DNA from: Teratosphaeria epicoccoides
Taxonomy: Eukaryota; Ascomycota; Dothideomycetes; Mycosphaerellales; Teratosphaeriaceae
Direction of reading: 5' to 3'
DNA: 64,000 nt
Assembly (NCBI GenBank): GCA_021401465.1
Contig: JADDMT010000104.1
Coordinates: 1-64,000 of the forward strand
How positions within the stretch are numbered: the stretch's first letter is position 1; every line of letters starts with the position of its first letter. This document shows positions 46,427-58,445 of this stretch, in pieces. A program made the translations under genes and the position numbers. The notes below the pieces were generated by a model, which was not told the DNA's origin, ran no database searches, and saw only the letters and a list, made by a program, of their open reading frames with translations.

Positions 46427-49330
46427 GCGGACGCCCCTCTACGTGATGTGCGCTGTCAAGATGAAATGCCAGCGCTTTGTATTGTTTGCTAAGTAGCGAA
46501 ATCATGGCGAAAGCCTGGGTGCCTTGATGCCTGCACGTACCAAGAGCGGAACAACATTTAACCTTGTGCTACTTGTGCGCTCCTTCCTCTCTCGACGAGG
46601 GGAGAGTTCCACAAGCACGTCTTCAATACGAGGACCCCGTGACTCGAGCGACATTTGAGTCCAGACTTACCTGACGACAGCGTCCTCTACCAATCATGCG
46701 TTTCGAAGGCGGAAGGCGGCAATACATGGACAAGAAGGACATCGCGTCCATCCTCAATTCAACAAGCCTATCTACCACAGGGAAGTCAGCGTTCGCGAGG
46801 GTCTGGCTCTTCTCCGGCTCCCAATCGAAATTCAGTACATCAAGAGTGGCTCGATACGAGCAGCTGTGGCAGTGTCGATATTGTTGCTTCGCAGGTCTTT
46901 GAGGCCTGCTGTAACCTCAGTCAAGGACGAATGGGTCCTTTTATCGGACATTGTCATCTCTCCAAGTCGCCCCAACGAAAGGCCAAGAGGCTCAGGCATC
47001 AATGCCTGCGCCATCGTCCAGGTGCCCAAAGTACCCAGGCTCCACTCTGACATCAAATGTGGTCTGAGGCTGATTCCGCTTTGGTCGCATTCAACGCCAT
47101 AACAATACCAAAGCAGTGCTTTACAGCCCAATGAATCTCATGGGCAGACGGAGCGTGCTGCGAAGAGCGAGTTCCATGTTTCTCGCAGTATGAATTGGCT
47201 TCGCGGTCGTTGAGAAACTGCATTTCAACATTTGAAGCGCACACCGGGTTTTGATGTCAACGGGAGCCAGGTCACTAAACAAGTACCGGCTGAGTGTAAA
47301 GGCTAGCGAGACGAATTGGCTTTTGAGTTGTGGCTTCGAAAGACTCCGTCTAGATTTCCTCGCAAGCAGTAGCATCATTACTAGATCTCATCAGTCCAAG
47401 ATCGAAGCCTGACTGTCGCGGAATTATTCGCGGCTTCCGGGCTTCCACAGGTTTCAGACGCGCACTTTGTCGGCGAGTAAAGCTAGATTGAATATAGAGC
47501 AAGACGCTGCCAGACGCTCCTTCCGGCCAATGATCAAGTTTGACATTCACAGACGCTCGACTCGGGCCGAGAGAAGCTTGACTCTGGCCGTAAGTGTGTC
47601 TCCAAACACTCGATCTCGACATGGCGATGTGCAGGCCATCTGGACCTATCGCATGCTCGGTTTGCCCACCAATGATCGCGAAGTGAACTCTCAGCTCCTC
47701 GTGTCGGTATGCTCGCAGCATCTCGCGCGGGGGCCTCCACGCATGTACTTGTAGTGCATCTGCAGCTGCCGATGGACCCGCTCTCCCGTCTGTGGTGGCA
47801 CAACGTTGGTGCACCGACGTGGAGGCTTGACAGCCTATCTTTGAACGGGACTCAGAGATGTTTTCTCTCGCCTAGATTGAACGTTATTCGTCATAGGTAT
47901 CAGGGTCTTTTGGCCCATAATGGCTTGAAGAGGTTCTACAATCTGCCTTGCTCCTGCTGTTCGATCACTTGAGTGACTTCCCAGACTCGTTGGTGATATC
48001 CCAGGATGAGTCAGCATTGGCGATCGCTGCTCGAGCTGCCAACACAGGCTCGCGGGGGCCATTCAGGTGGACGACATTGTCACATTGTGCACAAGTAGCG
48101 GTGTGGAAGGTGCGAAGACGTGAGGCGGCACTCGATATGAGAACAATTTGGGCACGACGCACACAGGAGGACTGCGAACGGCCATGTCACTCTGTCTCGT
48201 CGTCGTTTCTTGTGTCCAGAGCCAGGTGGTGTGGTCCCGAGGGTGCTCTGAACATGCCGCGTACACTGACGAAGCTGGGTGCGTGGGGAGGCTGAGGATG
48301 TATTTAGCGAACCTGGACCTGGTAAGTGAAGTCTAATCCAACGACGAGGGCTTGTGGACGAGCGTTCGCATTGCGTGACGGGTACAACCTGGTGAGTAAG
48401 CTCTTGACGAACGTGCTCGATCGAGCTACTGTAGAGACGTGAGCGGTGGCTCCACCCGGAGGAGGGTGCAATGGTGAAAAATGCGACCTCCACCCAGGAC
48501 TTCGCACAGAGTCGGATCTGCCTCTGACTGGAGAAACATCCCATTGCCCATTCCTGATATACGTCCCCTGGATGTCCGTCGCACTGTGTATTGAGCATCC
48601 CCGCCATCCATCCGGATCACGTCTCGGCGTGCTTCCGCCGCTAAGGTAAGGTATGCCATGGCTCGGGTTCCCAATACCTGCGCACCTGCAAGCTACTGCA
48701 TGTGTGCAACACTATCCTCCCATCCCGTTAGATGCCAAACGCCTCTGCCCGTTTCTGCGCAGCGATGTTGGGTTAGCCGCAGTCCATACACTGGGTATCC
48801 CTCCCCAGGTTTTGGGCATCTTCGGTGTGGTGCTCACAGAGATGCCGTCCGGGGTCGGCTTATTCTTGATGCCCATCGCACGGCCGCACCTCGTCACACA
48901 GTCGCTGACCGAGTCACAAAAGGCTTCCTGTCTTTGCGACTTCTTTGCTTTCTGGCAACGCAGCGTCAGCACCTCGTCGCCTGCAGGTAGCTGCCCGCTT
49001 TGCATAACCGGTCAGCACTGTGGGCGCCCCTAGTGGCTGCGCGCAAACAGTCATCGGCGCGTTTGCCTTCTGGCCTCTGATCGACGTTTGTCTCATCGAC
49101 AATGCCTATGTTCTATCCGAGACATGGCACAATGAAGATACTACACTTGCATCATTCACAGGACTTTTACTGCGCCAGTAGCAGCTACAGCATAGGAAAC
49201 TGCCAGTAACAGGCAAGCTTGGAACCCATTTTCAGTCCGCTGCCTTCGGCCCGCAAAGCACCAGATTGGAGATCGCCTGGGGATCAGGGTCAAAGGCCCA
49301 TCATCTCGGCAGGTTCGCGCCGACAGCGAC
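46427..49330. other. 2.9-kb interval with no recognisable gene
   Basis: Many short frames up to about 175 codons on both strands overlap one another. None shows a domain, a consistent intron structure or similarity I recognise. Composition is like neighbouring unique sequence and lacks the RIP-type damage of the left island. It could hold regulatory sequence for the flanking genes, a non-coding transcript, or remains of a lost gene. Confidence 0.4.
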
Positions 49331-51109
49331 ATGCCTGAGAACAGGGCGCCACAGGTTGCGTACTTGGAAGAGTACGACGACGACCAAAACAAGGTCAAGC
49401 CAGGAACCGTCAAGGAAGCAACACAGCGGCGCGCAAGCTCAGTGCGTCCACCGCAAAGGCGCGAAGCAGCGAGCGACTCGGGATATTCTTCATATAACAG
49501 TGCTGCCAATACCAACGCCCGAGACGCGGCTGATGCAGCGAATACATCAGCTGCCCGACAACACAGCCGGTCCAAGCCTGTCGTGATTCAGCGGTCCAAC
49601 AACCAACGAGCTCAGCAGTCTTCGATCTCCAGAGCAGAAACACCTTCCCAAGATGCGGAACGCAGGTATACACTACCGAACCAATACGCACCTGAACAGC
49701 AAGCGGCCTGGAATGCATATCACGCCGCGCAAGCTCAGCATCAGCTTCCGCCAGCTCAAGCAAATGTCGCCCAGTATGCGCAACAGATTCCAGCACAAGC
49801 AATATCTGGCACCAGTGCGCGACACCCATCGATCTTGACGCGAGCACGACCTGCGAGCATCCACGGATACATACCAAACGTCGCCGCTCCACATGGCCCG
49901 CCTCCGTCGCCGGCAGCCTACCAGAACTACTTGACCCCTTATCATCAAAACTCACAACCGCATCCGCACGCTCATCCTCAGGTTTACCAACAGTCCGTCT
50001 TGTACGACAGTACACCTTCCATGCAAATGATACCAAGCTATCTCCCTCCGTCAACTGTCACTCAGTCTATGCCGAAGCAGCTAGGTCCGAGCGCAAGATC
50101 ATACAACCAGTATTCCACCCGCCAAGCAAACCCAACGGTTCCTCGTCTCGGCTGGAGTACCGATAAAGTGCAGATTGGTCCATGTCGAAGGCCATCTCTT
50201 CGACATGCACAGCGTCCACAGATGCCCGGTAGCCGGGACTCGAGCGGAACGGATAGTGAGACAGACTCTGAGGGCTCAGAAATGGAGCAAGAACGTCAGC
50301 GCCGAGCGCGCAAAGCCAAGCGAGACAGAGTTTTGATGCCGCCACCAAATCGAAGACCTTCAGTACATCGAAACTCAGTCACCGTACCAGAGGTTCCTCG
50401 TACTTCCCGCGAACGCCTGCATCGGTCACCAAGGTCCGACGTGGGTGCTTACGATCTGTCGTCATCCGATAATCACAGTTCTGACCGCACTGCGCGTGCC
50501 GTGGTCAGCCGGCCACGCACCGATTCTTCTCATTCTAGCCGCAGCCGGCGTCCATCCGTCTCTACCGAAGGCTCCCGTGGCACGAAGCAGACGTCTTTGT
50601 CCTCTGGCTCAGGCTATCAAAGACTTATCGTGGAAGATCATCGTGGGAGAAGGGCGATATACGTCTCCCGAGATGAGGGAGACCAGCTTCTGCGGCAAAT
50701 GCGACAGACGAAGCTGAACGAAGAACAGCACACTGCAGAGGAGTACCAACGCGGAGTCTCAGGACGGCAGGTGCCCGAGCTTACCGCAGAAAATATTCGT
50801 CAAGCTACTCAGAATGCTCAACGGCCAGCCTCAGGCAGTCATACGTCTGCTCGGAGTCGCAAGAGTGGCGGCTCTTCGAAGACAACGAGGACTGACGGCA
50901 TTGAAATCAAGGCCGGTGGGACGGTTCTGCACCTGTACGGTGATGCCAAGATCGAGATGCAGGCGGCGGACGATGGTGGCTTGGCACGACTAGTCATCGG
51001 TGGGTCCAGTAGGGACTCGGCTTACTACGGGAGCAGCAAAGGCTCGGGTAGCCGGCTTAGTGCTAGGAAGCCGAACATTCCGCAGGATGGTTATGAGAGT
51101 GCCCATTGA
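49331..51109 (+). CDS. Intrinsically disordered conserved fungal protein
   Basis: Single-exon frame of 592 aa with no enzyme domain. The N-terminal half is rich in Gln, Pro, Ser and His (NQYAPEQQAAWNAYHAAQAQHQ). The centre has Ser/Arg-rich and acidic segments (GTDSETDSEGSEMEQERQRR). The C-terminal 110 residues are the most ordered: YQRLIVEDHRGRRAIYVSRDE, then GIEIKAGGTVLHLYGDAKIEMQ and a final SSKGSGSRLSARKP. The composition suggests a nuclear or cytoplasmic scaffold, but I do not recognise a characterised homologue. Codon use and the uninterrupted length support a real gene. It lies next to the gene-poor interval, and its promoter would fall inside it. Confidence 0.8.
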   Translation: MPENRAPQVAYLEEYDDDQNKVKPGTVKEATQRRASSVRPPQRREAASDSGYSSYNSAANTNARDAADAANTSAARQHSRSKPVVIQRSNNQRAQQSSISRAETPSQDAERRYTLPNQYAPEQQAAWNAYHAAQAQHQLPPAQANVAQYAQQIPAQAISGTSARHPSILTRARPASIHGYIPNVAAPHGPPPSPAAYQNYLTPYHQNSQPHPHAHPQVYQQSVLYDSTPSMQMIPSYLPPSTVTQSMPKQLGPSARSYNQYSTRQANPTVPRLGWSTDKVQIGPCRRPSLRHAQRPQMPGSRDSSGTDSETDSEGSEMEQERQRRARKAKRDRVLMPPPNRRPSVHRNSVTVPEVPRTSRERLHRSPRSDVGAYDLSSSDNHSSDRTARAVVSRPRTDSSHSSRSRRPSVSTEGSRGTKQTSLSSGSGYQRLIVEDHRGRRAIYVSRDEGDQLLRQMRQTKLNEEQHTAEEYQRGVSGRQVPELTAENIRQATQNAQRPASGSHTSARSRKSGGSSKTTRTDGIEIKAGGTVLHLYGDAKIEMQAADDGGLARLVIGGSSRDSAYYGSSKGSGSRLSARKPNIPQDGYESAH

Positions 51110-52328
51110 TCGCCGCGATCCTGGTGGCAGTCATGACATCGGTGACTCGTGGATCAGTGAGCGAATGGCTCAATCTACGCGTATCGTACACTCGACTCGG
51201 CGAGTACGCTGCAACACCGACCGGCACGGAAACCAACGGGCCCGCAAAATTGCGACCTACACACATTCGAAAGCACATGATCTTTTTCACTTTTATTTCA
51301 ATCACTTCTCACGAAGCTACCTGCAACAATGATACCCAATTGAGCAACGCGTGGCTACTGGACGGCTGAGACCAAAAGTTGGCGTCAGTAATAGCGGATT
51401 ACTTGTATACGCCACCCGCGCAATTTAGTTGGTGGCAGCCTCCGACATACAACATAAACACAAAAGCCAGTATTCTGCGCGTGTCATACGATATCAGCGT
51501 TCCTGTTCCATTCGAGCGGCAGCACGGACCAGCGCGGCGTTATACGGTCTATTGCGGAATTGGCATTTGAGCGGTTGGATTCATGGGCGCAGAAAAATCG
51601 AGCAGGTCTCGTCTGTCGAGTGTTGGTTTCACGAGAGCTTGCTCACGCTTGCATGACACAGGAGATATTTGGAGCGGACATTTGCATTTCCGCTTGGATG
51701 TTTCATGGCTCTCTTGAGCACATTGGGAGCTATGGCAGGCTTGTGTGGTAATACGGCATGATGACGGCAGATGCACGACTTGTATGAATAATGACTGGAA
51801 CGGAGATGGATATGCTGATGACGGAACTTGGCTACGGGGAGACAGACTTTCAGGATCATGATGATGGTCAGGCCGGAGGAGGGCCGTTTAGGCTGCCGAA
51901 CGGAGAGCGTCTAGCTTGTTGCCTTGGGTCTGCATACTAATTAGGTAGCACATTACATCCCACTACGCAGAGCAAGTCTTGTTTGTCTCTATCGAGTGCT
52001 CTTCTCATCGAGCATCCCCTCCCTCACATCTTTCATACTAATGGCCGAACACCGCGGCCCACACGGACGAACAGTGTCTGACACGAGGCTTGCCGCGCCG
52101 GTCAGTTGCAAACAGCACGGACCAGTCCTGATTGTGAAGCTGCTACACGCATCTTGCTGCAAGCATCCTGCCGCAAGCATCCTGCTGCGCAGAGCAGGCT
52201 CAATATCTCGTCCGCAGCTTTTGGACTTTGCCTATCCTGCCACCGTTGCGGACCAGATGCAGCTGATCGCAACACAGAAGCTTGCAATCCTGGCGTTGAG
52301 AGACGTTTGCGTCGATTCCAAACTCAGA
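51110..52328. other. Intergenic between convergent genes; small tandem repeat near 52.15 kb
   Basis: 1.2 kb without a credible gene. Near 52146-52190 a roughly 14-bp unit of the form gcatcctgcygcaa occurs three times in tandem with small changes. Otherwise only short overlapping frames. Confidence 0.5.
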
Positions 52329-53150
52329 TTACAGCCCCAGCGGCAGTCTGCGATCCTGCGCTCTGCTCGCTGAGCACACGTCCCTGCCACCCCCGCATCG
52401 GGCGCCACGGACCAAATCTTTCACGCCTCGGCCAGCATCCTGCAGATCGACCACCAGAGCTGCTTGCGCTGGCTTGCCGCTCTCCTGCATCCGTATATGC
52501 CTTAGCGTCTGCAGAAAGTCGTGCTGTGGACTTCCTGGTTCTGTCCCGTACGTGACCAAGGCGTTGGCCGGGATGCGTTCTAAAATCTGGGCAACGACGT
52601 TGTAGTCTTTGTAGTCTGATATGTGTAGTGGCGTGAGCTTCTGACTTGGATACTGCTTCCGGTAGATCATGGCGATGCGCATCGTCCTCAGTGAGATCAA
52701 AGCTTCGAAAGGCGCGAAGTCAACGTCTGCGTAGGAGGCATTAAAGTAGTTCGTGCAGTCCAGAACTACACAAAGATGCTCCAATTTCTCTAGCACCCTC
52801 CGTGGCAGTCGAGACTCGGAGATGGTCGGCCAGCATGTGTCGTGCGCATTGACAGAGATGCATATCTCGTTCTCGCTCAACAAAAGCCTGTCGACTTCAT
52901 AGTAGATCTGTCTGCATGTCCGCAGGAGAGCCGGCGTGATGGCAGGCTGTATGACCTTGCGATCTGTCTTGGTCGAGATCAGGCTAAGAACTCCTGTGGG
53001 TGCCAGCGCGTACTCGTAGATTCGTAGTCGTAATTCGGAGGGTAGGTCGAAGAGGCGGAATGCGCCGGCAGAGGCCGTAATGTGAGGCTCAGGCGTGAGA
53101 ACCAGCATTGCAGAAGTCGAAGTGCTCGACCGATGGGTTTGGAGCTCCAA
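52329..53150 (-). CDS. 2EXR/F-box-like domain protein
   Basis: Single-exon protein of 273 aa. Residues about 32-60 read FRLFDLPSELRLRIYEYALAPTG, the characteristic opening of the fungal 2EXR family and of F-box-like proteins. This is followed by ALLRTCRQIYYEVDRLLLSENE, the usual second conserved block. Such proteins are highly multiplied in Dothideomycetes and their roles are mostly unknown; substrate-adaptor function for ubiquitin ligases is suggested only by the F-box likeness. The last 40 residues are low-complexity (RGARCGGGRDVCSASRAQ), so the true end may differ if a small intron was missed. No neighbour suggests a pathway. Confidence 0.75.
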   Translation of the reverse strand: MELQTHRSSTSTSAMLVLTPEPHITASAGAFRLFDLPSELRLRIYEYALAPTGVLSLISTKTDRKVIQPAITPALLRTCRQIYYEVDRLLLSENEICISVNAHDTCWPTISESRLPRRVLEKLEHLCVVLDCTNYFNASYADVDFAPFEALISLRTMRIAMIYRKQYPSQKLTPLHISDYKDYNVVAQILERIPANALVTYGTEPGSPQHDFLQTLRHIRMQESGKPAQAALVVDLQDAGRGVKDLVRGARCGGGRDVCSASRAQDRRLPLGL

Positions 53151-53774
53151 GGTGATCTTTGACGATGTTCTTATATCTCAGGCATCATTCACTTTCCCAG
53201 AGGAGCAGAGAGGCGGTGAGTAACCAGGGATCGTAACACAGCGCGGAGTTGCGGAGATGCGTGCGTCAGCATAATTTGGTCACCAACTTCATGATGTAGG
53301 ATAATACGAGATATCAGGCCACAATAGTAGCGTAGCACGTCGCCGTCGGGATCAGCTGCATGATGAGTGTACCGACCTCGTGGAGACTTGGAGTGGAGGT
53401 GCGTGGGGGCGGCGGCCCGGCTGTCGTTGGGGTAAACACGATGCGTCATAGGTTGTTTACAGGTTTGCGCCGGCATTGAACGTACAGTCTACTGCTGGAT
53501 ACGACATCGTATCAACAGGCTTGCGAATTGCCCAAACATGTGGGTTGCACGACGGGTATGTGCGGAAACCGCTCGCTCCAAAAGCCGTCCCCTGGAGCTT
53601 GGGCAGCGCGCGCGGCGGGTCAAATGCCGCAAGGGGCCTGACCTAGCAGAACGAGTGCACCACAAAGGCCGATGTATCCCAGGGACTTTCGCATTACGTT
53701 AGCCAGCAAGATTTCCCTGCTCGCATTAGTACTTCGCCAACATCGTTGCATAGCAAGACGTGCTCACGGTCGTC
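53151..53774. other. Intergenic upstream of the transporter pseudogene
   Basis: 624 bp between divergent genes. The segment marks the border between the housekeeping block and the decayed secondary-metabolite cluster. No gene or motif assigned. Confidence 0.45.
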
Positions 53775-55771
53775 ATGGCAGCTTCCGCTATGGACGCCCC
53801 AGGTCGAGACGAAAAAGCCATGGCATCTGTGCAGGATACAGCTTGGGGTTCTGACACCAGCGACTCGCTCGCAAGAACAGAAGGCGAGGCGACGGAAGAA
53901 AGTGCTGAGCCAGAAGTTGACAAGATGGGTAACCCAGCACCGAAGTATCCGTAACGTCCCCTGGAAGTGCTCTGTTCCTGGGTGGCTATCCTTTTTGCTG
54001 TGTTTCTGGTCAGCTTGGTATGTGACGATGCCTCAGCGCTGGAATGTCAGGGGCTCTATGCTAATCCAGCGCGCCAAGGACAAAACGGTTGTTTCCACCG
54101 CCGTGCCAGCGATTACCAACGATTTCGACAGTCTCGACGACATTGGATGGCGCGTGGAGCCACGAATTTCTACGTCAAGAGGACACCAATCGCTGACCCG
54201 TGGTATCTGCTCGTTAGGTACGGCAGCGCCTTCTTCTTCACCAGCGCCTGCTGCCAGCTCCTCATTGGCAAGGTGTACACCTTCTGCACGCCCAAGTACG
54301 TTTTCTTGACCAACATCTTCATCTTCGAGGTTGGCTCTGCACTGTGCGGTGCCGCGTCCAACTCTACCGCTTTCATTCTAGGAAGAGCTGTCGCCGGATT
54401 TGCTGCAGCTGGCGTGCAGGTGGGCAATGTGATTATCCTTACATCGATCGTGCCGTTGAAAGATCGACCAAAATACATGGGTTTTCTTGGCTTGTGAGTA
54501 TTTGTGATAGATCGTTTGTGCAGGACTACACTGACGCTAAACCAGAGTCATGGGAGTATCTGCCGTCATTGGCCCGTTGCTTGGAGGCGCATTCACCTCC
54601 AATGTTTCCTGGCGATGGTGCTTCTACAGTAGGACACTTCTTTGAAATTAAATGCTCGGCGCACTGACACCAGACGTCGTTAACCTTCCCATCGGCGGTT
54701 TCGCGCTGATCGTGATCTTTTTGATCCTCAAGCCATTTCCGCCCGTCAAGCCAGACATGCCGATACTCAAGCGTCTGAGGAATCTCGATCTGCCAGGCGA
54801 ATTCTTCCTCATCCCGAGCGTCGTTGCACTCCTGCTTGCTCTACAGTGGGGCAACACGGCCTACGCTTGGCGTAGTGGACGTATCATCGCGCTCTTTGTG
54901 GCGTTTGGTGCGTGTGCCATTGCGTTCGTGGCCGTTGAGGCGCTTATGCAGAAGACTGCCACCATATCCAGCAGGCTCATCAAGAACCGCAGTATCATTG
55001 CTGGTGGGTCACTGCATACTCAACGTGGAGCAGTGCGGAAGGCTGATTGTATCGCCAGGTATGCTGTTCCAGTTCTGCCAGACTTCTGCAATGATGCTCA
55101 TGCTCTATCATATTCCTACATGGCTCCAAGCCATTCGTGGAGACTCGGCGGTCAGATCTGGCGTCCATACGATCCCCCTGGTGCTCTCTCTGATCATCTC
55201 CAGCATCCTCACTGGTCGACTCATCTCCAAGATCGGGTACTATACTCCTTTTGGCATTGCATCGTCAGTGATGATGTCCGTTAGCGGCGGACTCATCAGC
55301 ACCTGGTCTATCGACACCATGTCCGGCAAGTGGATCGGGTATCAGATCGTTCTTGGCGTTGGCCTCGGTATGGGCATGCAAGTGGCTACTCTAGCAGCGC
55401 AGACGGTCCTTGATCGTGTCGACGTCCCGATCGGAATGACACTCATGTTCTTTATGCAGGGACTCGGCTCCGCAGTCTTTGTGTCCGTGGGTGTTAATGT
55501 CTTGACCACGCAACTCAAGCATAGGCTGGCTGGCCTTGATCAGCTCAACGTCGTGAGCATGGGTGCCACGGAGTTCCGTAAGACTGTCCCAGCCGCGCTG
55601 CTCCCGCAGGTACTAGTCGCCTAGAACAAGTCGCTTAGACAGGTCTTCGTTGTTAGCATTTGTCTATTAAGCATTGCGGTGATTGGAGCTGTCTTCATTG
55701 AATTGAAATCAGTCAAGGGAAGGTCAGAGCTCGCCGGTCATCGCAGCGGCCACGAAGGGGCCGGTAAATAG
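53775..55771 (+). pseudogene. MFS drug/metabolite efflux transporter (DHA14-like), two in-frame stops
   Basis: Reconstructable exon positions are 53775-54017, 54079-54149, 54218-54493, 54546-54628, 54674-55003 and 55059-55771, 572 codons in total. Family signatures are clear: FLVSL before the first intron, TAVPAITNDFDSLDDIGW, then YGSAF...CCQLLIGKVYTF, GSALCGAASNSTAFILGRAVAG (motif of the DHA14 group), SWRWCFY, and a C-terminal region with GLGMGMQVATLAAQTVLD. Two stops interrupt an otherwise open frame: TAA at 53952 just before the first helix and TAG at 55622 before the last helix. The second intron begins GC rather than GT (54150). The cluster setting suggests export of the polyketide product. 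Full-length protein is not expected, unless an internal start gives a partial one. Confidence 0.88.
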
Positions 55772-56417
55772 CCTAGGATCAAGAAAGAGGCGGGCAAAAC
55801 AACGAAGCATGTCCAAAACGCAGGACGTATGTAGCATGCATGGGACAAGATGCCATCGTGAAATAATAGACACGCTGAGCCACATAATGAGGTAGACCTC
55901 AGTCGTGTACGACCAGTCGAGAGATCTGCGTCGAGGCAGCTTCTGCGAATTCTTGATCCACCTATATCGTGTACCCACTAGATTCCAAGAGCCCAAGTCG
56001 TCTGCTTGGTGGTGATAACAAGTGATATGCATGCCAAGATCATTGCAGCTATTGTTAAGCAAAACATACATGGTTACAGACAGCAGTGTCACAACCGCGA
56101 AATGATATTCAGCAAGTATATATTTTTCCATCCCATACTCTCAGCAATACACCCTTCAAGACCATAGATTTCTTAGTTAATTATCTTAGATCATAGCATA
56201 ACTTCAAGCTATCATAATGTCCACGGACGGTCAGAGCTCCGTGCTTTTGAGGCTCCTATCGACCCGGATTCCAGTACTCGCAAAGTCGCCCAAAATCGCC
56301 CAAAATCCGAGCGCGCGCCTGTCATGCCTACTGCCTCCTGCTTCCATTCGTGGCTCCCGGTCAGTGGAATCAGTGCGAGAATCTGGTGTCTAGGATGTCA
56401 AGCTGCGGAATGTCCGC
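55772..56417. other. Intergenic, AT-rich
   Basis: 646 bp, with an AT-rich stretch around 56150-56220. No gene. It would have held the promoter of the prenyltransferase. Confidence 0.45.
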
Positions 56418-57953
56418 ATGCCGACGTTACAAAAGGCTACGCACTCGACGCGAGCCTTGCTCAACAGCAGGATCTTCACCTCAGATCTCATCATGGCGCC
56501 TGGATTGTACATTGACCCCTTCGTCACCGCGTCCGCTCCCTGCGGCGTGCAAGAGCCTGCGGGCGGAATCAGCAAAGCTGTCAGTGCCCACCTTCACGAT
56601 GAGACGCAAATCGACCGCCATGCTCAGCTCCGCGTATACAATACTGTCGACCGCTTTTTGCCACCGGGCGACGAAGACGAGAAGTATTGGTGGAAACTCG
56701 TCGGGCGCCATGTGGCGATGATGATGCACGAGGCAGGCTACTCCATCGAGCGCCAGACGCAGCTTTTGCAATTCCATCGCTTCCGTATCGTTCCACTGCT
56801 CGGGCCCAGGCCAATCTCCACGACGCCCTGGTTCAGAAGCCGCGTCGCGCCGGGCGCTGGTGACGGCACTCCGATCGGCTACAGCTGGAAGTGGAGCACT
56901 GGCAGCGGCAAGCCTACCATCCGCCATTACATGGAGCCCCTGGGAAGCTTGACGGGCACGCTAGCGGATCCTTTGAATGAGTGGGCGCCAAAGCAGTCTT
57001 TGTTGCAGTTGGCCGCAGACTTTCCTAATACTGATTTGTCTGCCTTCTAGAAGTATGCGGAGCATCTACGGCCATTCTCGCCCGACTCTTCAACGCGGCA
57101 GAAGTACATAGCTTCGGCTGTCCTTCTTGGGCTCGAAATGCCAGCTGAGTCAGACCGCGTCGATGGAATGGCCGGACTCATTGTGAAGGTGCCTGATCAA
57201 GTACGAGAGCTTCTGCCAACAATCATCCCTGCTGCGATGAAGGACGTCTACGGCGAAGATGTCTGCCTTGACGCTCTTCATGCTGCTCGCGACTTTATTG
57301 ACAACGATCCGCAGCTTTCGGTCAATGGCACCATGGCGCTGGACTGCATTAAGCCGGAGAAGTCTCGCTTCAAGTTCTACACGATGAATACAGGATCTTC
57401 GTTCGACCATATCGCATCTGTCATGAGCCTTGGCGGCCGTAAAGCCGTCCCGCATACTGTTTTGGAGAGGCTCCGCGAGCTATGGTACGGCTTGAAGGGT
57501 TTGCCACTCGACTTTCCAACTTCATCGGAGGCTCACGATATGCATGCGGGCGACTTTGCAGACCAACGTGCTCAGCCAGGCAATGCTTCTGGGTTGAGCT
57601 TCTACTTCGACCTGCAGCCAAATTCCTCACTCCCCGATGTTAAGATGCAGGTTGACTTAAGCAAACATGCCACGAACGACTGGGCTGCCGCGCAGGTCGT
57701 CGTGAATTTCTTGCGCCGCCATGGTCAAGGTCAGTATACAGACGCGTTCTTGAGAGTATTGCAGGGTATGGTCCCGAAGGAGGAGCTGCAAGCGAGTCGC
57801 GGAATTCTAGCCTACTTCTCGTTCTCTATCAAAGGACATGAAGTAGAGATCAAATCATACTTTAACCCTCAAGCCTACCGACGACACTCCAAGCACATTT
57901 CACTACTGGAGCTCACTCCGCCGCGGAGGTCAAGGCGCAGCTGCTTCGAATGA
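56418..57953 (+). pseudogene. DMATS-type aromatic prenyltransferase with premature stop
   Basis: Homologue of fungal ABBA-fold prenyltransferases, which attach dimethylallyl or geranyl groups to aromatic rings. Recognisable blocks in order are DEKYWWKLVGRHVAMMMHEA, QLLQFHRFRIVPLLGPRP, DGTPIGYSWKWS, IRHYMEPLG and DPLNEWAP, then after the break KPEKSRFKFYTMNTG, LSFYFDLQPNSSLPDVKMQVDL and VEIKSYFNP. A TAG at 57048-57050 follows DLSAF, where the family has an aromatic residue, so a TGG-to-TAG change is likely. The frame then continues unbroken for 300 codons. The last part after FNPQAYRR may also be frameshifted: another frame continues with FTTGAHSAAEVKAQLL to a stop at 57994. The start may be 56418 or 56493. 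No intron is needed. Next to a lactamase-type thioesterase, it fits prenylation of an aromatic polyketide. Confidence 0.9.
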
Positions 57954-58445
57954 TGCGTGCGGAGAGCAATACCTTGAATTACTCTAGAATATGAATGGTG
58001 GAAACGTTTCTAGGTCTCACTTTCTTTCGCACAGCTGCACTTCTCGGATTATCGAATTCCAGATTTCCAGATTCCGTATTGATTCCCATAACTTGTACCC
58101 CGTTCGGGTCTAATGTTTTGTCTGCCGACAACCATACAAATGATCGGAGAGACAGCTTGTGGAGGATGGCCTGGCAAGCCACTTCGTCGGCTGTGCTTCG
58201 CACGGATGTTGTACGCAGCCATAGGGATCCTCTGATGCAGAGCCCGACCTATCTGCGAGGTCCTCGGATTTTGTCGCACGTGAGGCTCAATACCGGGGTT
58301 TGAACTCCTTCTGGAGTTCGCATGGGTCGTTGAACGCCGCTGCTGAGGGACTGAAGACGACGTTACGATGACCATCCTCACACCCCCAGGCAATTTCATA
58401 GCGAGAAACAGCTTAGTCCCACAGCACCAGCGGGAGCTTTCAAAT
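57954..58445. other. Intergenic upstream of the thioesterase
   Basis: About 490 bp. An in-frame ATG at 58368 would extend the thioesterase by 26 codons, but the conserved family start is at 58446. Nothing else seen. Confidence 0.45.
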
